From the NCBI GenBank assembly GCA_026707735.1, contig JAPOWH010000010.1, positions 186,001-250,000 on the forward strand: a stretch of 64,000 nucleotides of DNA. Reading direction: 5' to 3'. Made by a program: the position numbers and the translations under genes. How positions within the stretch are numbered: the first letter of the stretch is position 1; every line of letters begins with the position of its first letter. This stretch comes from Gammaproteobacteria bacterium. Its GTDB lineage: Bacteria; Pseudomonadota; Gammaproteobacteria; Pseudomonadales; Azotimanducaceae. Below, piece by piece: positions 45,216-53,031 of the stretch. The notes below the pieces were generated by a model. It ran no database searches and was not told where the DNA came from. It was given only the letters and a program-made list of their open reading frames with translations.

Positions 45216-45510
45216 TGGTCGTTACGCCGCTTTATAGGTCCGACGCATGCGCCTATGGTCGCGAGTTGTGCGACACAGGGTTGTTGATTTGACGACCATC
45301 CGAATCACGAAGCCTAGGGGCCAATGGAACATATTAGCCCCTCCAAGTGCTAGGGTGTCAATAAGTTGCGCAAGTATTGGGTAGGGCCGCATCCTATGCA
45401 GTGCAAGGCCTGTAGACAGTCGCGAGGATTGACCAATGATGGCAAGCTGATCGGGCGAGACGGCGTCCTTGCTACGCATGTCCCGCTGCAACCTCTACCC
45501 GAATTGTGGT
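45216..45510. other. 295 bp intergenic region ahead of yejB
   Basis: The yejB promoter and the end of the haloperoxidase-fusion transcript should lie here. A leftward frame (45222-45491, TTG start, 89 codons) is open but Arg-rich, without family similarity or ribosome-binding site. No convincing promoter pair, hairpin with T-run, tRNA or repeat was found. Confidence 0.5.
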
Positions 45511-48500
45511 CTAGTCAGCTTCGCCGTTGAAATAGCGCATCGCGTGCTCAAAAGCCTTCTTTCCTATGCTGATCCCTATGATTCTGCCTGGAATGTCGTC
45601 GGCTGGAGGATGGATGCCGCCCCAAATCCGCGACAGGCTGCATTGGTCGGACGCGTCGTAGTACTTTGCCCATTGGAGAGTCATGTCTACCGATGGTCCT
45701 TCTTCAAAAACTAGAAATTCGTTAGCCTTTATCTCGAACTGGCTCATGCCGCCGGGAAAGTACTCCGAACCGGTCAATCCCGTAAGTACTTCCGCAGCGG
45801 CGCGCGAATAAGTTGAATGGCCCGATACAAAACCCGCAAACGGTGGAGTCACAAACGTTGGTCGCTGATAGGGCCACCAATTTTCGGCGAGAATCCATCC
45901 TACGCCCGCTTCGTCTACTTCCGGATCGGAAATATGGTCAGGTCCACGCCAAGCGAAGAGCTTTATCTTGTCTACATGCTCGTTTTCGTCGCCAGCGAGA
46001 TCGTCTCCTTCGGCTACAAGCTCAACGAACCCCTCAACAAGCGGAATCCCCTCGGGATTGTAGTTGGCGCTATCAGCTTCGGAACTTTGTCCACGGTCTG
46101 CCATTGCGCGAATTGCTGAAATGGGTCGAATGTAGTCATACCATCCCTTTATACCCCAGGCCGCAATGGCAACGTCGTGCATGGTGCCGCCGAGGGCGAA
46201 GTACACTTTGACGTCCCATTCAAGGTCATCAAGAATGGGTCCGGTGCCACCCAGTCTCTTTTCGAGCAGCGTGTGGTCGCTGACCTCATTGGCTAACGTG
46301 AACCAATGTCCCGGCGGTGTCTCCGAATCGGGTCCGTCAGCCCAAAACTCGGCCAGCACACGTGTATAGTCGCCACGCGGCACCATTTGTGGCTCGTAAG
46401 GCTCACCCGTAACAGGGTTGGTGTCATAGCCGTGGCTCGGATCGCCCCCATTTTCAAGATCGTAAAACTTCTCGTAACTGTCATATTCGGTACTAGCTGG
46501 AAATTCCTGAATATTGCCGATTGAGGCAGGGGATATGTCCCACATGACGCCATCTTCCAGTCCCAAGTGTGCGGACCAAATTGCTACAAGCGAGAATCCC
46601 CATTGGTAGGCATCTGCAGATAGTGACGATTCTCCAGCCAATGGTGGACCGCCTGGATCGTGGTAAACCCAATATTCGAAGCCATCGCGTATGTACTTCG
46701 TGAGGTCGCTGTCATCCAAAGAAAATGGCCAGACTATTCCCCACTCCGGGCTGAGAAAGTCGGGCTGGTTGTTGGTCGCCGGGTTGCCAGCCTGGTCCAC
46801 AAATGTTTCTAATGCCAGCGGTTGCCAACGATTGAGATCCACGATGTTGGGATTGCCTGGTAGATGCGGTTCCAATGCAGGGTTTACAGGTTGGTACGCT
46901 AGGTTTGCATAGTCGTTTGCTTCATTGGCACCGTCATTGCTGCCAAAATCGATATAACACCCGCCGATGTGGTTCCCCAAGGCTGCCGCGGATCCGCTCT
47001 CCCAATCCGTCGAATCGTTTGAGACGTCGTAGCCAAGGTATCCCATGAGTGAGTCTGCGTCTATTCGTATTTGACTTGCTCGCGGCGAAAGTTGGAATCG
47101 ATGGCGAATGATGCGATACATGGCATGGCTGATTGCTTCGTTCCGCATTTCCTCGATTGCTTGGTCGTCGGCGTCGACGGAGCGACCGTCCCAATCGCAG
47201 GCAAAGGTGCCTTGTTGCTGACCGAGCAGCCATGTGCTCTCTCGATTGGATCGGGCTGAATAGGCAACCCACGAGTCATACATGGCTGCAGAAGTGTGGA
47301 AGAGGTTTCTAGCGTGAACCGTGGGACGCGCCCAATCGTTGCGTATAGATTGAAGGAGCACTTCGTTCCATCGTCGTGCGACGGAAACATCCTCCTCCGG
47401 AGAGACTCCTGGAAGGTAGTGTGCGTATACAGTCACCGCCTCGTCTGGCATCGTGAACGTCGTCGATGATGAGTTGACGTCGCCAAATGATCCGCCGCCG
47501 CTGCTGGTCCAGTGCGAAAAGAAGTAGCCATCCTCGGCCTCACGGGCGGAGACTTCGACAACGTCTCCTTCGTCATACGTTCCTGTGCCTTGGCCATGTA
47601 CAACCGTGAGCCTAAGCGCCACTTGGGTCGCTCGGACCGAGAGTACTTGATTTGCGGCTACGGCTTCTAACGTCGAAACGGTCTGATCCGGCCACCTAAT
47701 ATTGACGTCGGCTGAGGTCGCCGTGCCCAGTCCAAAATGTGCTTCCAACGGATTGTGCGAAACATAGTTATTGCTCCCACCTAAATCGCGGATTTGCGAA
47801 CCCGCCTCCGTTGTGACTGTGATGCGGGCGCCAACACCGAAGCGATTTCGATTTATTCCCTCCAACTCTACGATCAGGTAGTTGTTCCCGTTGTCCGTTT
47901 CGTTGCGATAGTAGACGATGTGGTCTTCGCTATTGTTCACGATGATCACATCTTGGTCCCCGTCGCCATCAGAGTCGAAACACACTATTCCGCGTCCCTG
48001 ACCGTCGTTGGTCATTCGAATAATCTCGCCCATTTCGCGAAAGACAAGCCCGGTACCCGTGTTTCGAAAGAACCGTACCGGTCGTTGCCTATAGTCCTTT
48101 CCAACCTCCCACCATCCATTGACCATGATCAAATCTACGTAGCCATCCTGATCAAAGTCTGCCGCACACGCTCCCCACCCCCAATCGCCATTGGCAGTCG
48201 TCGACTCATCTGTGGCATCCTCATAGCTTCCGTCGCCTCGATTGCGGTAGAGTCGGTTGCCAAAGTGTGAACCCTCGGGTCCATCGAGGTCATAGATTGA
48301 GGTTACAAACCAGTCCATGTCGCCGTCGTTGTCATAGTCAGCAACCGCGGCACCCATGCCATTCTGATCAATTAGAACCCGTCGGTCGGTGATCCTAATG
48401 AATGTTCCGTCGCCGTTGTTCAAAAATATCTCACTTGTTACGAAGTCTGAAGCGACCAAGAAGTCTGCGTCTCCGTCTCCGTCGATGTCGGTTAGGTTTG

Positions 48501-49302
48501 GGGTGAAGCTCCAGTCGAATTGCTTTTCGGCATACGCAACACCCGCTTGAATACTAACGCTACTAAACGTGTTGTCCCCGTTGTTGCGCCAAATGTACTC
48601 GGTATCCAACCCAGGCGACCACCTTGAGCCCCAATGTGTGGTGAAGAGGTCGACATTCCCATCGATGTCATAGTCGAAGAACAAAGCGGAAACCGTGTGC
48701 GGTGCTTTCATTTGTAGGAGAGACGAGGGAGTAATGTCTACAAATCTACCTTCACTTTCGTTAATTCGATTCTCAAACAGATAGATTGGGTCTTCCTCGA
48801 CGGCTCCCACGAATAAGTCCAGGTCACCGTCGCCGTCTATGTCGCCAAACGCAGGACCGCTACCCCAATGGCGCTTGTCCACGCCCATGGCTTGACCAAC
48901 TTCTACAAAGGTGCCATCGCCCTGATTTTCGTAGAGGTGATTTGGATCAGTATTGCGACCAACTACGTACAGGTCCGTGTCTCCGTCTTGGTCGTAGTCT
49001 CCCGCTGCTATTCCGCCTGCGAACATTTCAGGAGAGGTAAACTGGTCGTAGGAGCCCGTAATGCGACGGGTCAAGCCGACATCCGCTTCCTGAACAAACG
49101 CGATGCCAGTTTCGTTCAAGACAGGCACTTGCGGAGTAGTGTCATCGGTGTCGGTCGGTTCGTCCGGATTCACTTCGTCTCCGCCGCCTCCGCCACCGCC
49201 TCCGCAGCCAGTGACTAGCAGGATCGCGCCAATCGCCAGACATCGAGCACCGAGGCCAAATGACTTATAGGCCGTTGTTTCAGGACCAACAAAACGCATC
49301 AT
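45511..49302 (-). CDS. Lipoprotein fusion: VCBS/FG-GAP propeller + ASPIC/UnbV + InlB-like repeat + vanadium haloperoxidase domain
   Basis: A 1263-residue protein. The lipobox ends LVTGC (Cys33), then a run of Gly and an acidic linker. Residues about 65-500 carry six or more Ca-binding DxDxDGxxD-type repeats (DYDQDGDTDLYV, DIDGDGDLDLFV) of a beta-propeller. An ASPIC/UnbV segment follows (about 500-585), then an InlB-B-type beta repeat (about 590-655). Residues about 665-1255 are a vanadium haloperoxidase/PAP2 domain, with the complete vanadate-binding set Lys1052, Arg1059 (IRP), Ser1160-Gly-His1162 (VSGHST), Arg1225 and His1231 (SRIWGGIH). Spacing Lys-7-Arg and Arg-6-His equals fungal chloroperoxidase. 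It is expected at the outer membrane or cell surface, oxidising halides or hydrolysing phosphate. GGAG lies upstream of ATG 49302. Confidence 0.88.
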   Translation of the reverse strand: MMRFVGPETTAYKSFGLGARCLAIGAILLVTGCGGGGGGGGDEVNPDEPTDTDDTTPQVPVLNETGIAFVQEADVGLTRRITGSYDQFTSPEMFAGGIAAGDYDQDGDTDLYVVGRNTDPNHLYENQGDGTFVEVGQAMGVDKRHWGSGPAFGDIDGDGDLDLFVGAVEEDPIYLFENRINESEGRFVDITPSSLLQMKAPHTVSALFFDYDIDGNVDLFTTHWGSRWSPGLDTEYIWRNNGDNTFSSVSIQAGVAYAEKQFDWSFTPNLTDIDGDGDADFLVASDFVTSEIFLNNGDGTFIRITDRRVLIDQNGMGAAVADYDNDGDMDWFVTSIYDLDGPEGSHFGNRLYRNRGDGSYEDATDESTTANGDWGWGACAADFDQDGYVDLIMVNGWWEVGKDYRQRPVRFFRNTGTGLVFREMGEIIRMTNDGQGRGIVCFDSDGDGDQDVIIVNNSEDHIVYYRNETDNGNNYLIVELEGINRNRFGVGARITVTTEAGSQIRDLGGSNNYVSHNPLEAHFGLGTATSADVNIRWPDQTVSTLEAVAANQVLSVRATQVALRLTVVHGQGTGTYDEGDVVEVSAREAEDGYFFSHWTSSGGGSFGDVNSSSTTFTMPDEAVTVYAHYLPGVSPEEDVSVARRWNEVLLQSIRNDWARPTVHARNLFHTSAAMYDSWVAYSARSNRESTWLLGQQQGTFACDWDGRSVDADDQAIEEMRNEAISHAMYRIIRHRFQLSPRASQIRIDADSLMGYLGYDVSNDSTDWESGSAAALGNHIGGCYIDFGSNDGANEANDYANLAYQPVNPALEPHLPGNPNIVDLNRWQPLALETFVDQAGNPATNNQPDFLSPEWGIVWPFSLDDSDLTKYIRDGFEYWVYHDPGGPPLAGESSLSADAYQWGFSLVAIWSAHLGLEDGVMWDISPASIGNIQEFPASTEYDSYEKFYDLENGGDPSHGYDTNPVTGEPYEPQMVPRGDYTRVLAEFWADGPDSETPPGHWFTLANEVSDHTLLEKRLGGTGPILDDLEWDVKVYFALGGTMHDVAIAAWGIKGWYDYIRPISAIRAMADRGQSSEADSANYNPEGIPLVEGFVELVAEGDDLAGDENEHVDKIKLFAWRGPDHISDPEVDEAGVGWILAENWWPYQRPTFVTPPFAGFVSGHSTYSRAAAEVLTGLTGSEYFPGGMSQFEIKANEFLVFEEGPSVDMTLQWAKYYDASDQCSLSRIWGGIHPPADDIPGRIIGISIGKKAFEHAMRYFNGEAD

Positions 49303-49667
49303 GTCAAGCTCCGAGGTAGCCGACTGATGTAGGGGATTTTGTCGTCGCGTGTAGCGCTAGTGCATGTATCACAACAGCACCGATCACTCGTGCTTGTCGC
49401 CGGTAGACACTCTATTTTGCAAAACAATTCAAATTTCTTCTAGTAGTATGCGCCAGTGTGTGCGATTGGTTGAGCCGATAATCTTCTGTGATTCCAGTTC
49501 GCACTGGATTGGCGGGGCAGGATTCTGCTCAAGACTCCACAAGAAATTCTCACCAGAGAGTTGGGTTGGCGGAAGTGAACAAATGAAGTTCATTGCCTTG
49601 ACTTTGATAGATTGAGCCCGGCACCCGTGCCGAAGTCTATCTCAATGCAATGCGGACACGGTTATTG
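49303..49667. other. 365 bp intergenic region between the VWA operon and the haloperoxidase fusion gene
   Basis: Both flanking genes read leftward, so this holds the end of the nine-gene operon and the promoter of the fusion gene. A GC-rich inverted repeat (49619-49632) lies 36 bases past the operon's last stop. No protein gene was recognised; an open rightward frame (49364-49615) has no support. No clear -35/-10 pair was found ahead of 49302. Confidence 0.5.
49619..49632. terminator. GC-rich stem-loop after the VWA operon
   Basis: CGGCA (49619-49623) pairs with TGCCG (49628-49632) across CCCG. It lies about 36 bases after the stop of the last operon gene (minus strand). There is no T-run on the exit side, so it is a weak candidate. 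Confidence 0.3.
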
Positions 49668-50669
49668 CTATCGCAGGAACGGAATCGGCAGCGGATTGCT
49701 ATTGCGGGCTTCTAGAGCTACAAATGCCCCGTTGTTTCGGTGCGTGAGTGCTCGCATCAGAACGCCGAAATTTTCTGGTGCAGCCACGCTTGTGCGATTC
49801 CAAAACCCTATTGCATGAATCCGCAGTTCGCCCTCTTTGACGGATCTGCTTTGAACCTTTCGATCGATCTGGTCAAGTATTCCTTGAAAGCTGGCTCCTT
49901 GATAGTCGTCGCCCACTACAACAATCGCCATTTTGATACCGTCGCGATACAAATCATCTACAGCCTTGACTATTCCTTCAACCGGACTGCTGTTCGAGAA
50001 CCCCAACCAGACTCTTGTGCGGAGGAGGGCTCGCTTTCGTGCGCTGGTTGAATCAGGAATCCAACGTCCTTTCGTATGTCGGTAGAGGTAGCTTCCGTTG
50101 TCATTCATGACTTGAAATCCCTTGATTTCTGGGTATAGCAGCCAAAAGCGCTCAATTTCCTTGAGCACCACGTCCCAAATAGTCTGCATGCTGCCTGAGG
50201 TGTCTATTACGAACGCTAAGTATTCTGAATCGACGGGAATCCCTGCAAGTTCAGTTTGAACCTGTTCCGTTGCTGGACCCTGAGGCTGAATACTCTCAAG
50301 AATTGAGCGAGTGGTTGCCAACGCTGAGCGCTTCGCATCAACATCTGCTGTTTGCTCCAATGCGTCGTCCACAGCATTTGAGATCAGTCTAGTGGCATCT
50401 GAAATTGTTGCTGATTCGGCTTGGATGCTTGCCAAAAGAGCTTTACTTGATTCAATTTGCGATTTCAAAGACAAGATTTCTTCATTCGTCTTGTCAATTA
50501 GGAACAGAATCCGCCCCATGGCCGCGGCGGAAGGGGATTCTGTTTCCGAGACAGTTTGCTGTCCTATTGGAAGAATGAGCACGAGGATCACAATTGCACC
50601 GAATGCACACGCTATGACATCCAGAAAGCTGAGGGATGTTGGTTCGTTCTTGTCAGTTCTTGGCTTCAT
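49668..50669 (-). CDS. TolR/ExbD-like transmembrane helix + coiled coil + VWA domain protein (second copy)
   Basis: A 333-residue bitopic protein. The N-terminal helix (about 13-36) begins SLSFLDVIACAFG; Asp17 stands at the membrane entry, as in the proton-binding Asp of TolR/ExbD/MotB. Residues about 50-135 are a coiled coil. The VWA domain (about 148-325) has the MIDAS motif DTSGS (156-160) and the later Asp in VVVGDD. The usual MIDAS Thr position reads Ser-Ser-Pro, so metal binding may be weak. Its topology matches the 375-residue gene just upstream (29 bp apart), but sequence similarity is limited to the N-terminus and general plan. It is the last gene of the operon and probably partners the TolQ-like protein. 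Confidence 0.85.
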   Translation of the reverse strand: MKPRTDKNEPTSLSFLDVIACAFGAIVILVLILPIGQQTVSETESPSAAAMGRILFLIDKTNEEILSLKSQIESSKALLASIQAESATISDATRLISNAVDDALEQTADVDAKRSALATTRSILESIQPQGPATEQVQTELAGIPVDSEYLAFVIDTSGSMQTIWDVVLKEIERFWLLYPEIKGFQVMNDNGSYLYRHTKGRWIPDSTSARKRALLRTRVWLGFSNSSPVEGIVKAVDDLYRDGIKMAIVVVGDDYQGASFQGILDQIDRKVQSRSVKEGELRIHAIGFWNRTSVAAPENFGVLMRALTHRNNGAFVALEARNSNPLPIPFLR

Positions 50670-50698
50670 TCAGATTGCCAATTCAATGGCGCCATTGT

Positions 50699-51826
50699 TC
50701 ACCACGGCCACCCAATTGCCGGAACCAGCACTCTACCTCCAGTGTTCGCAGCGAAGCTCCAATAGGCGAACATTGCCTGCGCATCGCCGTCTAGCGGGAG
50801 GAGAACCACATTCATTTCGGTAGACCGGAAGCTTCTATGAAATGTTGAAACCGCACGATCGAAGATCCCCTTGCGGCACCGAGGGGAGAGAATAGGAGTG
50901 CTGCTACCCCGTGGAGTAGGGCACCCGCGAATTCGCCCTAATCCTACGCTCTCGGGCACGGTGGGAAGTCCATCTGTAATTAGAACAACCTGATTCGGAC
51001 GGGGCCGGATAGTGGCAATTGCTTCAAATGCCAACTCCAGATTTGTTGGCCCCTCAGCATGCAAGTTCGCTAGGGTATTCCGCATGTCGGAGAGCTTGAT
51101 TCCTGTTGTGCCCTTTTCCAACCAATCTATGGATTGCGTCGTGTCGAGAATGTTGTTTGAAGTGTCGACAACCGTATCACTGAAAGCAAAGAATTGAAAT
51201 TGCCCTTGGTCCCGGATTTGGCGGTAGACCCACTCGGCGGTCTTGCGCGCAGTAGACCACTTTTCGGCGGCTAGTCTGGTTTGAGGGTCCGCGATGCGAA
51301 GCCGGACAATCTCAACAAGCGATTGGTCAAGCATGCTTGCCGATCGATCCAACAAGATCACCACTCGGGATTGGGCTACAGCCAAACCACCCAAGTGTCC
51401 CGTAGACCCCGTCTGGGGTTCCGGCTCCTCGGTGGGTACTGCTTGCAGTTCCTTTAATTCATCGCTTGCCAATTGCAGTTCTGCCTGAGCAGCGGTGAGC
51501 GCAGCGAGCTGGTTGCGTAACTCTGAGATCGTTTCGTCTTGCGATTGAGCTAGTGCCGCCTTTGCTTCGACAGCTTGTTGTACGCCCTGTTCTGTGTCGC
51601 TCAATTGCTCATCGAGGTGAGACTTGCTCTGAAGCAGTTCATCGAGTTCGTTTTGAACTCTTGCAGTCTGCGACAAGACGAAGGCTTCTGTGTCTACGGG
51701 CATGTCTGTTGTTCCATGCTTGACGACTAGCAACAGCAATATTGCGGCCCCGAGGCCGCAGCTTAGTACGTCAAGAAATGAAAGGGAGAAACCAACAGCA
51801 TCGTTGCTGCGGACCTGTTTACTCAA
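50699..51826 (-). CDS. TolR/ExbD-like transmembrane helix + coiled coil + VWA domain protein (first copy)
   Basis: A 375-residue bitopic protein. The membrane helix (about 14-35) begins FSLSFLDVLSCGLG, with Asp19 placed like the proton-carrying Asp of ExbD/TolR. A Gln/Glu/Ala-rich coiled coil spans about 50-130, then a Pro/Glu linker, and the VWA domain from about 153. Its MIDAS is intact: DRSAS (160-164), Thr in EGPTNLELA and Asp in ITDGLP. The start TTG 51826 overlaps the stop of the TolQ-like gene by eight bases, so coupled translation and a joint complex are likely. A Cys pair (CPTPRGSSTPILSPRC, with an Arg-rich surround) is found only in this copy. No TonB- or peptidoglycan-binding module is present. 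Confidence 0.87.
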   Translation of the reverse strand: MSKQVRSNDAVGFSLSFLDVLSCGLGAAILLLLVVKHGTTDMPVDTEAFVLSQTARVQNELDELLQSKSHLDEQLSDTEQGVQQAVEAKAALAQSQDETISELRNQLAALTAAQAELQLASDELKELQAVPTEEPEPQTGSTGHLGGLAVAQSRVVILLDRSASMLDQSLVEIVRLRIADPQTRLAAEKWSTARKTAEWVYRQIRDQGQFQFFAFSDTVVDTSNNILDTTQSIDWLEKGTTGIKLSDMRNTLANLHAEGPTNLELAFEAIATIRPRPNQVVLITDGLPTVPESVGLGRIRGCPTPRGSSTPILSPRCRKGIFDRAVSTFHRSFRSTEMNVVLLPLDGDAQAMFAYWSFAANTGGRVLVPAIGWPW

Positions 51827-52706
51827 CGGATTTGGTTGTCGGCTGATCGAGAGAATTCGAACCTTCGGTCAGACGAGCACTCAGAACAGGGATAAACGTT
51901 GAAGAGACAAAGTGCTTAAATCGTGCGACCAGCCTTTCCTCTCGTCCCTGAAGGGCATTTGAGACCAGCATCAGTAATAGACTCAGAAAGAGGGCCACGT
52001 AGGTGGAGTTGAATGCCACGCCAAGACTTGCTCCAATGCCGGAAATGTCCCCTTGCATGGCTTCATGCGCCTTTGACAGGGCTTCGCTGATCCCACGGAC
52101 CGTGCCAAGAAACCCTATTGAGGGTATCGCCCAAAGAATGTATTTGGAGATCGACAATCTTGAATTCAGCAGTTCCAAGTGCAAGTCGCAGGCCTCAACA
52201 GCCACATCGTTTGCCTCGTGAAAGTTTCGGTTCAGCCGAATGCGTTGGACAGCTAGGTCGAGTGCATCGATTAGCTGGGAACCTTGGAGTGAGGCCTTGA
52301 GTTGCTGAACGCGGTTATCGACGAACTCCAAGAGCGGTGTGTCGTCTTTGTCTGCATCTACATCCAAGCGATCGAGTCTCAAAATGTCTAGTTCCAGAAG
52401 ATAGGTCTCACTTTGGAATAGCCTATAGCGAAAGAACCATAACCAAATGCACCAAAGCGTGAGTATCAGACACATCTCCTGTTCAAGGTCCTTGAAGACC
52501 ACCGCGAGCGTTCGATCCGGTACCGTACCGGCGCTTTCGGCTAATGCGATTGCCTGGTCCGCAGCTGGATCGATGAAGACCACGTAGAGCAAATGGACAA
52601 AGACGAAACTAAGAAACAGTCCTACCAAATCTATAGAGAGACCGTAGCGTGTCACAAATCGTCTGAGTCCGCGATTGGACTGTGATTGGAAGTTTCTATC
52701 AGGCAT
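51819..52706 (-). CDS. MotA/TolQ/ExbB family proton-channel protein
   Basis: A 295-residue inner-membrane protein. Predicted helices lie at about 22-46, 75-93, 187-207 and 230-255, with a cytoplasmic domain between the second and third. The motif IPSIGFLGTVRGISEAL in helix 3 is the family signature, and FNSTYVALFLS in helix 4 keeps the conserved Thr facing the channel in ExbB/TolQ. Such proteins form pentamers around a dimer of Asp-bearing helices and convert ion flow into motion. Here the two following VWA proteins, each with an Asp-bearing helix, are the obvious partners. The extra first helix pair is unlike TolQ (three helices). The gene is seven bases past the small acidic gene. Confidence 0.9.
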   Translation of the reverse strand: MPDRNFQSQSNRGLRRFVTRYGLSIDLVGLFLSFVFVHLLYVVFIDPAADQAIALAESAGTVPDRTLAVVFKDLEQEMCLILTLWCIWLWFFRYRLFQSETYLLELDILRLDRLDVDADKDDTPLLEFVDNRVQQLKASLQGSQLIDALDLAVQRIRLNRNFHEANDVAVEACDLHLELLNSRLSISKYILWAIPSIGFLGTVRGISEALSKAHEAMQGDISGIGASLGVAFNSTYVALFLSLLLMLVSNALQGREERLVARFKHFVSSTFIPVLSARLTEGSNSLDQPTTKSVE

Positions 52707-52713
52707 CTGAGGT

Positions 52714-53031
52714 CTAAATGTCCTGGGGTAGATCTACGTTTTGGTTGGGGCTCATTTGACCCTCAAGGGGTAGTCGCTTGTAGGGAACGCTTTCATCTGG
52801 CTCGGAACTTTCGCTCTCCTCTTGTTCGGGTTCTGGTTCCGCGTTATTTGGTTCCACGATCTCTTGTTCCGTTGTATTGCTTGAAGGTTCGTCGGAGCTA
52901 GACGTGTGGGATTCCTGCTCTTCTCGTGGAGGGTTTGGAGACAAGTCTTCTTCGTCACTACCGAGTGGTGCCCCCAAGACTAGAAGCATCACAGCCGCCA
53001 CCTTGACTAGCCTTGTTCCTACCATAGCCAT
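52714..53031 (-). CDS. Small secreted acidic, low-complexity protein
   Basis: A 105-residue protein with a signal peptide (about 1-25, core VKVAAVMLLVLGAPLG) followed by a Glu/Ser/Asn/Pro-rich tail with no folded domain. It has the look of a disordered periplasmic or surface linker. Its ATG overlaps the end of the PEGA/SUMF1 gene by 13 bases, and the TolQ-like gene starts seven bases after it, so it is part of the operon. No family was recognised. Its short length and composition make it easy to overlook. Confidence 0.65.
   Translation of the reverse strand: MAMVGTRLVKVAAVMLLVLGAPLGSDEEDLSPNPPREEQESHTSSSDEPSSNTTEQEIVEPNNAEPEPEQEESESSEPDESVPYKRLPLEGQMSPNQNVDLPQDI

Noticed and set aside
45222-45491. 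Leftward frame of 89 codons ahead of yejB
   Set aside because: TTG start without a ribosome-binding site, and Arg/Leu-rich composition without recognisable motifs; not called as a gene although it ends close to yejB.
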